Shown piece by piece: positions 50,268-58,322 of a DNA stretch of 64,000 nt. A model generated the notes under the pieces. That model searched no databases and was not told where the DNA came from. It worked only from the letters and a program-made list of their open reading frames with translations. The position numbers were made by a program, and so were the translations under genes. The stretch spans positions 190,303 to 254,302 of the forward strand of contig JACKLN010000007.1 of the NCBI GenBank assembly GCA_024235855.1, given 5' to 3'. Origin of the DNA: Burkholderiaceae bacterium (GTDB lineage Bacteria > Pseudomonadota > Gammaproteobacteria > Burkholderiales > Burkholderiaceae_C). Each line of letters begins with the position of its first letter. Within the stretch, counting starts at the first letter, position 1.

Positions 50268-51163
50268 CGGTTCAGGATCTCCGTGAGCATGCGCCGCACG
50301 CCGTGCTCCCAGGGCGGCAGCTGCAGCCCGAAGGCGGTGGTGAGCCTGCGGCAGTCCAGCCGCGAGTTCAGCGGGCGCTGCGCCGGCGTGGGGTAGGCGG
50401 CGGTGGGGATGGGGTGGATGGCCTCGGGTGCCACGCGGATCGGCAGGCCGGCCTGGCGGGCGGTCTCGATCACCAGCTGCGCGTAGCCGTGCCAGCTGGT
50501 CTGGCCGGCGGCGGTGCAGTGGTACAGGCCGCACAGCGCGGGGTCGTGCTGGATGGCGCGCACGGCATGCGCCGTCACGTCGGCCAGCAGGTCCGCGCCG
50601 GTGGGCGCGCCGATCTGGTCGTCGATGACCTTCAGTTCGTCGCGCTCCTGCGCCAGGCGCAGCATGGTGCGCGCGAAGTTGCCGCCCCGGGCGGCGTAGA
50701 CCCAGCTGGTGCGCAGGATCAGGTGGCGGCAGCCGCTGGCCTGGATGGCCTGCTCGCCGGCCAGCTTGGTGCGGCCGTAGACGCTCAGCGGGTTCGGGGT
50801 GGCGGTCTCGTCGCGCGGGGCGTTGCCGCTGCCGTCGAAGACGTAATCGGTGCTGTAGTGCACCAGCAGGGCATCCAGGGCCTTGGCCTGCTGCGCCAGC
50901 ACGCCGGGGGCGGTGGCGTTGATGGCCTGCACCAGCGTAGGCTCGGACTCGGCCTTGTCCACGGCCGTGTGGGCCGCGGCATTGACGATCAGCGCCGGCC
51001 GCACCGCCTGCACCAGGGCAGACAGGGTGTCGGGGTGGCTGAAGTCGGCGGTGTGCGGCGCGGGCGTGTCGAAGTCGCAGGCCGTCACCGCCCCCAGCGG
51101 CGCCAGGGCCCGCTGCAGTTCCCAGCCGACCTGGCCATTGGCGCCCAGCAGAAGAATGTTCAT
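50264..51163 (-). CDS. rmlD: dTDP-4-dehydrorhamnose reductase
   Basis: 299 aa. Extended SDR with NADPH site LLLGANGQVGWEL and catalytic YGRTKLAGEQ, plus HYSTDYVFDG. Final step to dTDP-L-rhamnose. Located 87 nt after rmlB; its stop overlaps the rmlA start. Confidence 0.96.
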   Translation of the reverse strand: MNILLLGANGQVGWELQRALAPLGAVTACDFDTPAPHTADFSHPDTLSALVQAVRPALIVNAAAHTAVDKAESEPTLVQAINATAPGVLAQQAKALDALLVHYSTDYVFDGSGNAPRDETATPNPLSVYGRTKLAGEQAIQASGCRHLILRTSWVYAARGGNFARTMLRLAQERDELKVIDDQIGAPTGADLLADVTAHAVRAIQHDPALCGLYHCTAAGQTSWHGYAQLVIETARQAGLPIRVAPEAIHPIPTAAYPTPAQRPLNSRLDCRRLTTAFGLQLPPWEHGVRRMLTEILNR

Positions 51164-51250
51164 GTCAGCCCCTCGCCCGGCGAGTACACCGGGCGATCCC
51201 CCGAGGGGATGCGGACCGGCTTGGGGCGGCCCGGCGCTCCGCCTGCGGAC

Positions 51251-52309
51251 TCATCGCGCGGCGTAGTTGGTAGCCACCCACTCGCGGTAGGCACCCGACT
51301 GCACCTGGGCCACCCAGTCGGCATGGTCCAGGTACCACTGCACGGTCTTGCGGATGCCCGTGGCGAAGGTCTCGGCCGGGCGCCAGCCCAGTTCACGCTC
51401 GATCCTGCGCGCGTCGATGGCGTAGCGGCGGTCGTGGCCAGGACGGTCGGCGACGAAGGTGATCAGGCGGCTGTACGGGCCGGCAGGGTCGGGGCGCAGT
51501 TCGTCGAGCAGGCCGCACACCGTCCTGACGATGTCGAGGTTGGCCATCTCGTTCCAGCCGCCGACGTTGTAGGTCTGCCCCAGGCGGCCGCGGGCCAGCA
51601 CGGTGCGGATGGCGCTGCAGTGGTCGCGCACGTACAGCCAGTCGCGGATCTGCTGGCCGTCGCCATACACGGGCAGCGGCTTGCCGGCCAGCGCGTTGAC
51701 GATCATCAGCGGGATGAGCTTCTCGGGGAAGTGGTACGGGCCGTAGTTGTTGGAGCAGTTGGTGGTCAGCACCGGCAGGCCGTAGGTGTGGTGCCAGGCG
51801 CGCACCAGGTGGTCGCTGGCGGCCTTGCTGGCCGAATAGGGGCTGTTCGGCTCGTAGGGGTGGTCTTCGGTGAAGGCGGGCGCGCCGGGGGCCAGGCTGC
51901 CGTAGACCTCGTCGGTGCTGACGTGCAGGAAGCGGAAGGCGGCCTTGTCGGCCTGGCCCAGGGTGTGCCAGAACCCGCGGGCCGCCTCCAGCAGGGTGAA
52001 GGTGCCGTCCACGTTGGTCTTCATGAACGCGCCGGGGCCGTGGATGCTGCGGTCCACGTGGCTTTCGGCGGCGAAGTGCACGATGGCGCGCGGGCGGTGT
52101 TCGGCCAGCAGCCGGTCGAGCAGGGCGCGGTCGGTGATGTCGCCGTGCACGAAGACGTGGCGCGCATCATCCTGAAGGCTGGCGAGGTTGGCCAGGTTGC
52201 CGGCGTAGGTCAGTGCGTCGATGTTGAGCACCGGTTCGTCACACTGGCCCAGCCAGTCGAGCACGAAGTTGCTGCCGATGAAGCCGGCGCCGCCGGTGAC
52301 GAGGATCAT
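51251..52309 (-). CDS. rmlB: dTDP-glucose 4,6-dehydratase
   Basis: 352 aa from the ATG at 52309. Extended SDR with VTGGAGFIGSNFV, HFAAESHVDRSI, STDEVYG and YSASKAASDHLVRA. First gene of the rmlBDAC operon, divergent from the acyl-carrier-protein operon across 226 nt. Confidence 0.97.
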   Translation of the reverse strand: MILVTGGAGFIGSNFVLDWLGQCDEPVLNIDALTYAGNLANLASLQDDARHVFVHGDITDRALLDRLLAEHRPRAIVHFAAESHVDRSIHGPGAFMKTNVDGTFTLLEAARGFWHTLGQADKAAFRFLHVSTDEVYGSLAPGAPAFTEDHPYEPNSPYSASKAASDHLVRAWHHTYGLPVLTTNCSNNYGPYHFPEKLIPLMIVNALAGKPLPVYGDGQQIRDWLYVRDHCSAIRTVLARGRLGQTYNVGGWNEMANLDIVRTVCGLLDELRPDPAGPYSRLITFVADRPGHDRRYAIDARRIERELGWRPAETFATGIRKTVQWYLDHADWVAQVQSGAYREWVATNYAAR

Positions 52310-52459
52310 GGGGTAGCGGGAGCGTGAGACTGGACACACAGATTTGCGGGACGACCGAACACTCTAGCGTTCCAATTGGTTCGCCCGACCGCACCAAGAC
52401 GTCAGCAGGCTCATTGTCCGACGAATACTGCACATGGTGGCTGGCCAGCGCACACGACC

Positions 52460-52484
52460 TCGATTCAAGGGCTGCAAGAATCGA
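52460..52484. promoter_or_regulatory. Dyad TCGATTC-N11-GAATCGA in the divergent rml/EPS promoter region
   Basis: A perfect 7-11-7 inverted repeat in the 226-nt gap between rmlB and the acyl carrier protein gene, 52 nt before the latter. A CCAATTGG palindrome also lies at 52372-52379. The gap is AT-richer than the flanking genes, as expected for two promoters. The regulator is unknown, and no clear sigma54 site is seen. Confidence 0.4.
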
Positions 52485-52535
52485 ATCGTTGTCACGATCT
52501 TTGGCGCATTCCCGACTTGTGAACAAGCGAAGTCC

Positions 52536-52784
52536 ATGACCATTCAGACCGAAGTTCTTTCCATGCTCGACGAGGTCCTCAGCCTGCGTGGCCGCACCTC
52601 ATCGTTCACTGCCGACACCCCCTTACTTGGGAGCTTGCCAGAGCTTGACAGCATGGCCGTGGCCACCCTGCTCACCACGATCGAGGAACGCTTCGGCTTT
52701 GCGGTGGACGACGGCGACATCAGCGGCGAGACCTTCGCCACCGTCGGCAGCCTGACCGCGTTTGTGACCGAACACGCGGGCTGA
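52536..52784 (+). CDS. Acyl carrier protein
   Basis: 82 aa from the ATG at 52536. The phosphopantetheine Ser39 is in ELDSMAV, within the usual four-helix pattern (MLDEVLSL, FTADTPLLGSLPELDSMAVATLLTTIEERFGFAV). Carrier proteins of this size accompany XrtA loci and probably take an acyl group from the acyl-CoA ligase. First gene of the forward operon. Confidence 0.93.
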   Translation: MTIQTEVLSMLDEVLSLRGRTSSFTADTPLLGSLPELDSMAVATLLTTIEERFGFAVDDGDISGETFATVGSLTAFVTEHAG

Positions 52785-52804
52785 AGCATCCCCGTTTGGA
52801 ACCG

Positions 52805-54598
52805 ATGACGGCCAGCATCAAGGAAAAACTGGCGGCTGGCGCCGGACGCGTCTTGCTGCTGGATGCCGATCAGCCGGCGTCGCTGGCCGTGCTGCGCTCA
52901 CTGGCTCGGCGCGGTCTGCGCGTAGATGTGGCGAGCAGCGACGCACGGGCCATTGGCCGGCGTTCGCGACACGCACTCGGTCGCTGGATCCACCCGGATC
53001 CGTTAGCCGACGCCGAAGCCTTTCTACAGTGGATGAAGGAGCACCTGGCCAGGCACCACTACGAACTCGTGATCCCGCTGACAGAGCGCACAGTGGTACC
53101 GCTGTCACAACAGCGCGAGCGCTTCGCGGGCCATGTCATCGCGGTGGCTGATCACGACGCGCTGACCCAGGTCATTGACAAGCAGCGTACTGTGGCGCTG
53201 GCGGTCCAACTGGGCATCCCCGTGCCGCGGGCAGAGCCCGTGGCGGATGTGATGCAGGCCGTGAACGTCGCCCAACAGTTGGGCTATCCCGTCGTGGTGA
53301 AGCCCGCACGTTCAGTGGGCAACGCGGGCGGTCAGCGCGTGCAACTGTCGGTGAGCTACGCGTTTGACGCTCGCGAACTGTCGGGCCAGGTGGAGGCGGC
53401 GCTGCGCTACGGCCCGGTCATGCTGCAGGAGTATTTCGCAGGCGACGGTGTCGGCATCGAACTGATCGCCCGCCACGGTGAACTCCAGTACACCTTTCAG
53501 CACCGACGCCTGCACGAAGTGCCCCTCACCGGGGGTGGCAGCAGCCTGCGCGTCAGCGAGATGCCGCATCCCGAACTCGTGGAAGCCGCGGCCAAGCTGA
53601 TGCACGCACTGCGCTGGCACGGCGTCGCCATGGTGGAGTTCAAGCGAAATCCGGAAACCGGCGACTTCCGGCTCATGGAAGTCAACGGGCGGTTCTGGGG
53701 GTCGCTGCCATTGGCCGTGGCCGCCGGCGCCGACTTCCCGGCCATGCTGCACGCGCTCATGACCTCCGGCAGTGTGGGCTCATGGCCGGCTGCGCGGCCG
53801 GGGGTTCTGGGTCGCCAGCTTGCGCGCGACGTGGACTGGCTGGAACACGTGCTGCGTCGCAACGCCCCACCCCGACTGGTGCGGCTGCCCACCCTGGGCC
53901 AGGTGCTGTGCGACAGTCTGATGGTGTTCTCCCCACGCCACCATTTCGATGTCCAGCAATGGCGGGACCCGTGGCCCGGGTTGGTGGATCTGGGCCGTCT
54001 CGTCCACGCTCAGTGGCAGCGCGTCGCAGGCAAGCTGGCGCAGCGTCAACGCCTGCGCAAGGAGCGGGGGCGTGCCGCGGCCTTGCGACGACGCTGGTCG
54101 CAGGCCCAACGGCTGCCGAACGTGCTGTTCCTGTGCTACGGCAACATCAACCGCAGCGCGCTGGCCCAGGCCTATGCCCAGGCCAGATCGCCGGTTGCAG
54201 CCCGCTTCGCTTCTGCCGGATTCCACAGTCCCGAAGGGCGCCCTGCCGACCCCGTCATGGTGGATGTGGCCCTTGGCCAGGGGGTGCGTCTGGACGGCTG
54301 GCATTCCCGCACACTGACGGCGGACATGGTGCAGCGCGCCGACATCATCCTGGCCATGGAAGTGGCTCACCTCGATCGCCTGACGCAAGTTCACCCCGAA
54401 GCCCGTGAACGCGCGTGCCTGCTCGATGGCGCGGGCGCGGAGATACCGGACCCTTACGGCCACGCGCGCCCCACCTACGAGCAGGTGGCGCAACGGGTCT
54501 GTCGGGCGGTCGACCGTTGGTTTCCCGCGCCGACGTCGAGTGCGGCAACGCCCACGGCGTCCGCTGGCCGGCCTACAGCCCCCGAGCCGCATGTCTGA
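52805..54598 (+). CDS. ATP-grasp ligase fused to low-molecular-weight tyrosine phosphatase
   Basis: 597 aa from the ATG at 52805, 20 nt after the acyl carrier gene. Residues 100-330 are an ATP-grasp domain (GYPVVVKPARSVGNAGG, MLQEYFAGDGVGIELIA, MVEFKRNPETGDFRLMEVNGRFWGSL), like carboxylate-amine ligases. Residues 400-435 are a basic linker. From about 438 a low-molecular-weight protein tyrosine phosphatase follows: CYGNINRS (C-x5-R-S), then DIILAMEVAHLDRL and the general-acid loop IPDPYG. Stand-alone phosphatases of this type control polysaccharide tyrosine kinases; the fusion suggests a link between polymer modification and export control. Confidence 0.88.
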   Translation: MTASIKEKLAAGAGRVLLLDADQPASLAVLRSLARRGLRVDVASSDARAIGRRSRHALGRWIHPDPLADAEAFLQWMKEHLARHHYELVIPLTERTVVPLSQQRERFAGHVIAVADHDALTQVIDKQRTVALAVQLGIPVPRAEPVADVMQAVNVAQQLGYPVVVKPARSVGNAGGQRVQLSVSYAFDARELSGQVEAALRYGPVMLQEYFAGDGVGIELIARHGELQYTFQHRRLHEVPLTGGGSSLRVSEMPHPELVEAAAKLMHALRWHGVAMVEFKRNPETGDFRLMEVNGRFWGSLPLAVAAGADFPAMLHALMTSGSVGSWPAARPGVLGRQLARDVDWLEHVLRRNAPPRLVRLPTLGQVLCDSLMVFSPRHHFDVQQWRDPWPGLVDLGRLVHAQWQRVAGKLAQRQRLRKERGRAAALRRRWSQAQRLPNVLFLCYGNINRSALAQAYAQARSPVAARFASAGFHSPEGRPADPVMVDVALGQGVRLDGWHSRTLTADMVQRADIILAMEVAHLDRLTQVHPEARERACLLDGAGAEIPDPYGHARPTYEQVAQRVCRAVDRWFPAPTSSAATPTASAGRPTAPEPHV

Positions 54599-55445
54599 AG
54601 TCGACTCGAACGCGGCACAGGCCGTCGGGCGCCCGGTGCAGGTTCTGCCGCATTTCCATGGGGTGAATGGTCGCCGATTGTTCGGCCTGACCTGGCAGCC
54701 CGACGGCCCGGCCAAGGGCACGGTGCTTTACCTGCCCCCCATGGCCGAGGAGATGAACCGCTGTCGCACGCACGTGGCCGATACGGCGCGCGCACTGGCG
54801 GCCGCGGGCTGGCGCTGCCTGCTGCTGGACCCCTATGCCACCGGCGAGAGCGAGGGTGACAGCGACGAGGCCGATTGGGACACCTGGGTGGCCGACACGG
54901 TGGAGCTCACCCGGCAGCTCTCAGCCGCCCACGGACCCATCGCGCTGTGGGGCGTACGCACTGGCGCGTTGCTCGCGGCCGAGGCCGCGCGGCATGCGCG
55001 GCAGCAGGTGTGCCGCCTTCTGTTCTGGCAGCCCGTGCTCGACGGCGCCCTCTTCCTGAATCAGACCTTGCGCCTGCGCATCGCGTCCCAGATGGTGCAC
55101 GAAGGCGCCAAGGAAACCACCGACAGCCTGCGCCGACAGCTGGCCGACGGAGAGACGCTGGAGGTGGCCGGTTATCCGCTGCCGGGCCGCCTGGCCATGG
55201 CATTGAACGAACGCAAGATGGCCGCGCTGTGCCAGGACACGACCCTTCCGGTCTCCTGGCTCGAAGTCGTGTCGGCCGCCGGTGGAGCGCCTTCACCGGC
55301 CAGCCGCAAGGCCATCGATGCATGGCCCTCCACCGTGCAGCTTCAGACCGTGGTCTGCCCCATGGTCTGGCAGGTGTACGACCGCGAGCACGCGCCCGAT
55401 CTGGTCAGCGGTACGCTGGCACTGCTGGACCGTTCGGCGCCATGA
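54591..55445 (+). CDS. Exosortase A system-associated hydrolase 2 (alpha/beta fold, no serine nucleophile)
   Basis: 284 aa from the ATG at 54591, overlapping the preceding gene by 8 nt. Alpha/beta-hydrolase layout (KGTVLYLPPMAEEMNR, GWRCLLLDPYATGESEGD). The nucleophile elbow reads LWGVRTGALLA with Arg where Ser is expected, as in other members of this XrtA-associated group. It may bind rather than cleave its ligand. Cytoplasmic. Confidence 0.83.
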   Translation: MSEVDSNAAQAVGRPVQVLPHFHGVNGRRLFGLTWQPDGPAKGTVLYLPPMAEEMNRCRTHVADTARALAAAGWRCLLLDPYATGESEGDSDEADWDTWVADTVELTRQLSAAHGPIALWGVRTGALLAAEAARHARQQVCRLLFWQPVLDGALFLNQTLRLRIASQMVHEGAKETTDSLRRQLADGETLEVAGYPLPGRLAMALNERKMAALCQDTTLPVSWLEVVSAAGGAPSPASRKAIDAWPSTVQLQTVVCPMVWQVYDREHAPDLVSGTLALLDRSAP

Positions 55446-56497
55446 CAGCCACCGCGCGCCCTGAGGCTCCGATGCTGCCCCCGACCGGGCCCGCGGTTGC
55501 CGATGCGAGCGCCTTCGACGTCAGCGTCGTGATCGCCACGCGGAACCGGGCTGCACTGCTGACGCGGGCGCTGGGCTCCGTGATGGCCCAGCGCGAGGTG
55601 CGGGTGCAGGCCATCGTCGTCGACGACGGCTCCGCCCCCGACCAGGCGCGGATGGTGCAGGCCGCTGTTGCTGCCTGCGGCCCCGCGGCGCAGCTGCTGC
55701 GGCTGCCGGCGCGTGATGCCGGGCACGGGCCGTCCTATGCGCGCAACAGCGCTGCGGCACAGGCCACCGGGCGGCTGCTGGCCTTTCTGGACGACGACGA
55801 CGAGTGGACCGACCCGCATCATCTGCGACGCAGCGTGGCGTCGCTGGGCGCATGGCCGTCCGGCGGCGGCGGAACGGCCGATGTTCTCTTCGGGGACCAG
55901 CGCGCGCTGCACCCCGATGGCCGCGAACACACCGGCCCATTGTGGCTGAGAGGGCTCGACACACGGCTGCGCACCCTACCCGATGCGCAAGGCGCACGCG
56001 AGGCCGACGTGCGCAGCCTGCTGGCAGCCGGTGGCATGTGCCACCTCAACACCGTGGTGATGCGACGCCACTTCTTCCAGACCCTGGGCGGGTTCGACGA
56101 GCGCCTGCGCTACGAGGAAGACCGGGACCTCTGCCTGCGCGCCATCGACGCTGCGCAGCGCATGCTCTTCCAGCCCGCTCTCATCGGCGTGCACCATATC
56201 CCCGACCGCACGCAGCGCCAGAACGTGACCACCGCGATGGCCGACCACGACAAGCGACTGGCGCAGTTGCTGCTGCTGGAAAAGGCCCAGCTCACTTGCC
56301 GCCAGTCGGTCTGCCGTCGATACGCACGCGTCGCCAAGGGCCAGGTGCTGAAGCATCTGGCCGTCAGCATGGCCCAGGCCCAACGCCCTCGCGACGCCCA
56401 GGCCTACCGCCTGCAAGCCCTGGGGCTGGACTTCAGCCTCAAATGGCTGGCCTACACCGCTCTGGGTGCCCTGCGCACCATCGGATCATCGACATGA
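55442..56497 (+). CDS. Family 2 glycosyltransferase
   Basis: 351 aa; its ATG overlaps the previous stop (ATGA). GT-A fold signatures: VSVVIATRNRAALLTRALGSV, IVVDDGS, FLDDDDEW and the acceptor-side block FDERLRYEEDRDLCLRAI. It transfers a sugar from a nucleotide sugar, possibly dTDP-rhamnose, to the growing repeat unit at the inner membrane. No transmembrane helix is obvious. Confidence 0.88.
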   Translation: MTATARPEAPMLPPTGPAVADASAFDVSVVIATRNRAALLTRALGSVMAQREVRVQAIVVDDGSAPDQARMVQAAVAACGPAAQLLRLPARDAGHGPSYARNSAAAQATGRLLAFLDDDDEWTDPHHLRRSVASLGAWPSGGGGTADVLFGDQRALHPDGREHTGPLWLRGLDTRLRTLPDAQGAREADVRSLLAAGGMCHLNTVVMRRHFFQTLGGFDERLRYEEDRDLCLRAIDAAQRMLFQPALIGVHHIPDRTQRQNVTTAMADHDKRLAQLLLLEKAQLTCRQSVCRRYARVAKGQVLKHLAVSMAQAQRPRDAQAYRLQALGLDFSLKWLAYTALGALRTIGSST

Positions 56498-57342
56498 CCC
56501 CCCCACCGCAAGCCACCGCGGGCCCAGCGCGCGCAGCCGGTCACACGACCGGCGAGGCGCTGCTGGGCCCGGCCGGCCATCTGTTACGCGCCGCCGTGGC
56601 CAATCCGCGCCTGGTGCTGCAGCACCGCAACATCTTCCTGCTTAGCCACATGCGGGCCAACACCAGCGTGTTCGGCCATCTCATCGGCAGCCACCCTTGG
56701 GTCGAGGGCTACTACGAGATGCACATCGGCTACTTCAGCTGGAAGAGCCTGTGGCGCCAGAAGCTGCGCCACTTCGCCGCCCACGAGGTCAAGCCGCAAG
56801 CGCGTTTCATGTTCGACAAGGTGCTGCACGATGGCCACCACGTCGCGCCGGCGCTGCTGCTGCGCAGGCGCAGCCGAACCATCTTCATGACGCGCGCGGC
56901 CGAACAGTCGGTCAAGAGCCTGGTGGTGCTGTTCCGCAAGCACGCGCCACATCTGCCCGAAGCCACGGTGCAGGGGGCCGTGGACTACTACGTGCGCCGC
57001 CTGGCCACGCTGATCAGCATCGCCGAGACGCCGGGGCTCGCCTACTTCTACCTGGATGCCGAACGCCTGATCAGCGACACCGGGCCCGCGCTGGCCGCGC
57101 TGTCGGGGTGGTTGGGACTGCCCACCCCCATTCCCACCCACTACGGCACATTCGAGAACACTGGCCGCGGCAACACCGGCGACCATTCGGAGCGACTTAA
57201 ATCCGGCCAGGTCAGTCGCATCACGTCGGACTACTCCGACATCGTGCTCAGCCCCGAACAGCTGCAGGCCGTCCAGCACGCCCACGCCGAGTGCCGGCAG
57301 CGCCTGATCTCTGGCGCGCAGGCCAGCGCCGTGCAGACATGA
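56494..57342 (+). CDS. Sulfotransferase-like protein
   Basis: 282 aa; starts on the ATGA overlap. The 5'-phosphosulfate loop region reads LLSHMRANTSVFGHLIGSHPWVEGYYE, and the 3'-phosphate strand is RTIFMTRAAEQSVKSLVVL, as in PAPS-dependent sulfotransferases. The C-terminus has a helix with ISIAETPGLAYFYLDAERLI. It could sulfate the polysaccharide, although some relatives in polymer loci have other acceptors. Confidence 0.75.
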   Translation: MTPPPQATAGPARAAGHTTGEALLGPAGHLLRAAVANPRLVLQHRNIFLLSHMRANTSVFGHLIGSHPWVEGYYEMHIGYFSWKSLWRQKLRHFAAHEVKPQARFMFDKVLHDGHHVAPALLLRRRSRTIFMTRAAEQSVKSLVVLFRKHAPHLPEATVQGAVDYYVRRLATLISIAETPGLAYFYLDAERLISDTGPALAALSGWLGLPTPIPTHYGTFENTGRGNTGDHSERLKSGQVSRITSDYSDIVLSPEQLQAVQHAHAECRQRLISGAQASAVQT

Positions 57343-58322
57343 GCCAGGAGCGAGCGTCCGCCGCGGTCACCGAAATCCCGGTGGTCTTCGATTGCGAAGG
57401 CAGCCGCCTGCTGGGCGTCGTGCACCTGCCGGACCAACCGCGCCCACGGGGACTGCTCGGCGTCGTGGCCGGGGGGCCGCAGTACCGCGGCGGTCTGGCG
57501 CGCATCCAGGTCCGCATGGCTCGGCAGCTGGCCGAAGCCGGTGTGCCGGTGATGCGGTTCGACTACCGCGGCCTGGGCGACAGCGAAGGTCAGTTCAAGG
57601 GCTTCAGGCACGTCGAAGCCGACATCGGCGCCGCGCTGCAGACCTTCCTGGCGCAGGTGCCCGGCATGCGCGAAGTGGCGTTGTGGGGCGGATGCGATGC
57701 CTCTTCGGCGAGCCTGATCAATGGCTGGAAGTTCCCGCAGGTCACGGGCCTGCTGCTGGGCAACCCCTGGGTGCATTCGGAGGAGACCGGTGACCAGGTG
57801 GCCGTGGCCCACTACCGCCAGCGCCTGCGCGACAAGGACTTCTGGCTCAAGCTGCTGCGTGGCGGCTACAACCCGCTGCCGGCGGTGGCCACCGTGGCGC
57901 GCAACCTGTGGGCGCGCACGCGCCGCGCCCTGCGCGGCCCGGGCGACACCAGCGCCAGCGCGCGCATGCAGGACGACCCTTCCCTGCCATTCCAGCAACG
58001 CATGTGTCTGGGGCTCTCGCGTTTCAAGGGCGACGTCCTCATGCTCATGAGTGGCCGCAGCCTCGTGAGCAAGGAGTTCGATCAACTCGTCGTGCAGTCG
58101 CCGGCCTGGCAGCAGGCCCTGGCTGCACCGGCCCAGGTGGTTCGGGTGGACCTGCCCAACGCCGACCAAGCCTACTCCAACATCGCGTCGCAGCGTGAGG
58201 TCATCGACCTCGTCACGCGCTGGATGTGTGCCCCCGAATCGGTACAAGGCCACCGCGGTGCCGCCGCCGTGCTGGCGGCGGCGCGACACCGGCTTAACAC
58301 GGCCACGGGCCAGGAAGCATGA
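57339..58322 (+). CDS. Exosortase A system-associated hydrolase 1 (alpha/beta fold)
   Basis: 327 aa; starts on the ATGA overlap. Alpha/beta-hydrolase blocks GLLGVVAGGPQYRGGLARIQVRMA, MRFDYRGLGDSEGQ and the elbow LWGGCDASSASL. The elbow has Cys at the nucleophile position, like dienelactone hydrolase. The pair with hydrolase 2 is a hallmark of XrtA loci. Substrate unknown. Confidence 0.86.
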   Translation: MSQERASAAVTEIPVVFDCEGSRLLGVVHLPDQPRPRGLLGVVAGGPQYRGGLARIQVRMARQLAEAGVPVMRFDYRGLGDSEGQFKGFRHVEADIGAALQTFLAQVPGMREVALWGGCDASSASLINGWKFPQVTGLLLGNPWVHSEETGDQVAVAHYRQRLRDKDFWLKLLRGGYNPLPAVATVARNLWARTRRALRGPGDTSASARMQDDPSLPFQQRMCLGLSRFKGDVLMLMSGRSLVSKEFDQLVVQSPAWQQALAAPAQVVRVDLPNADQAYSNIASQREVIDLVTRWMCAPESVQGHRGAAAVLAAARHRLNTATGQEA

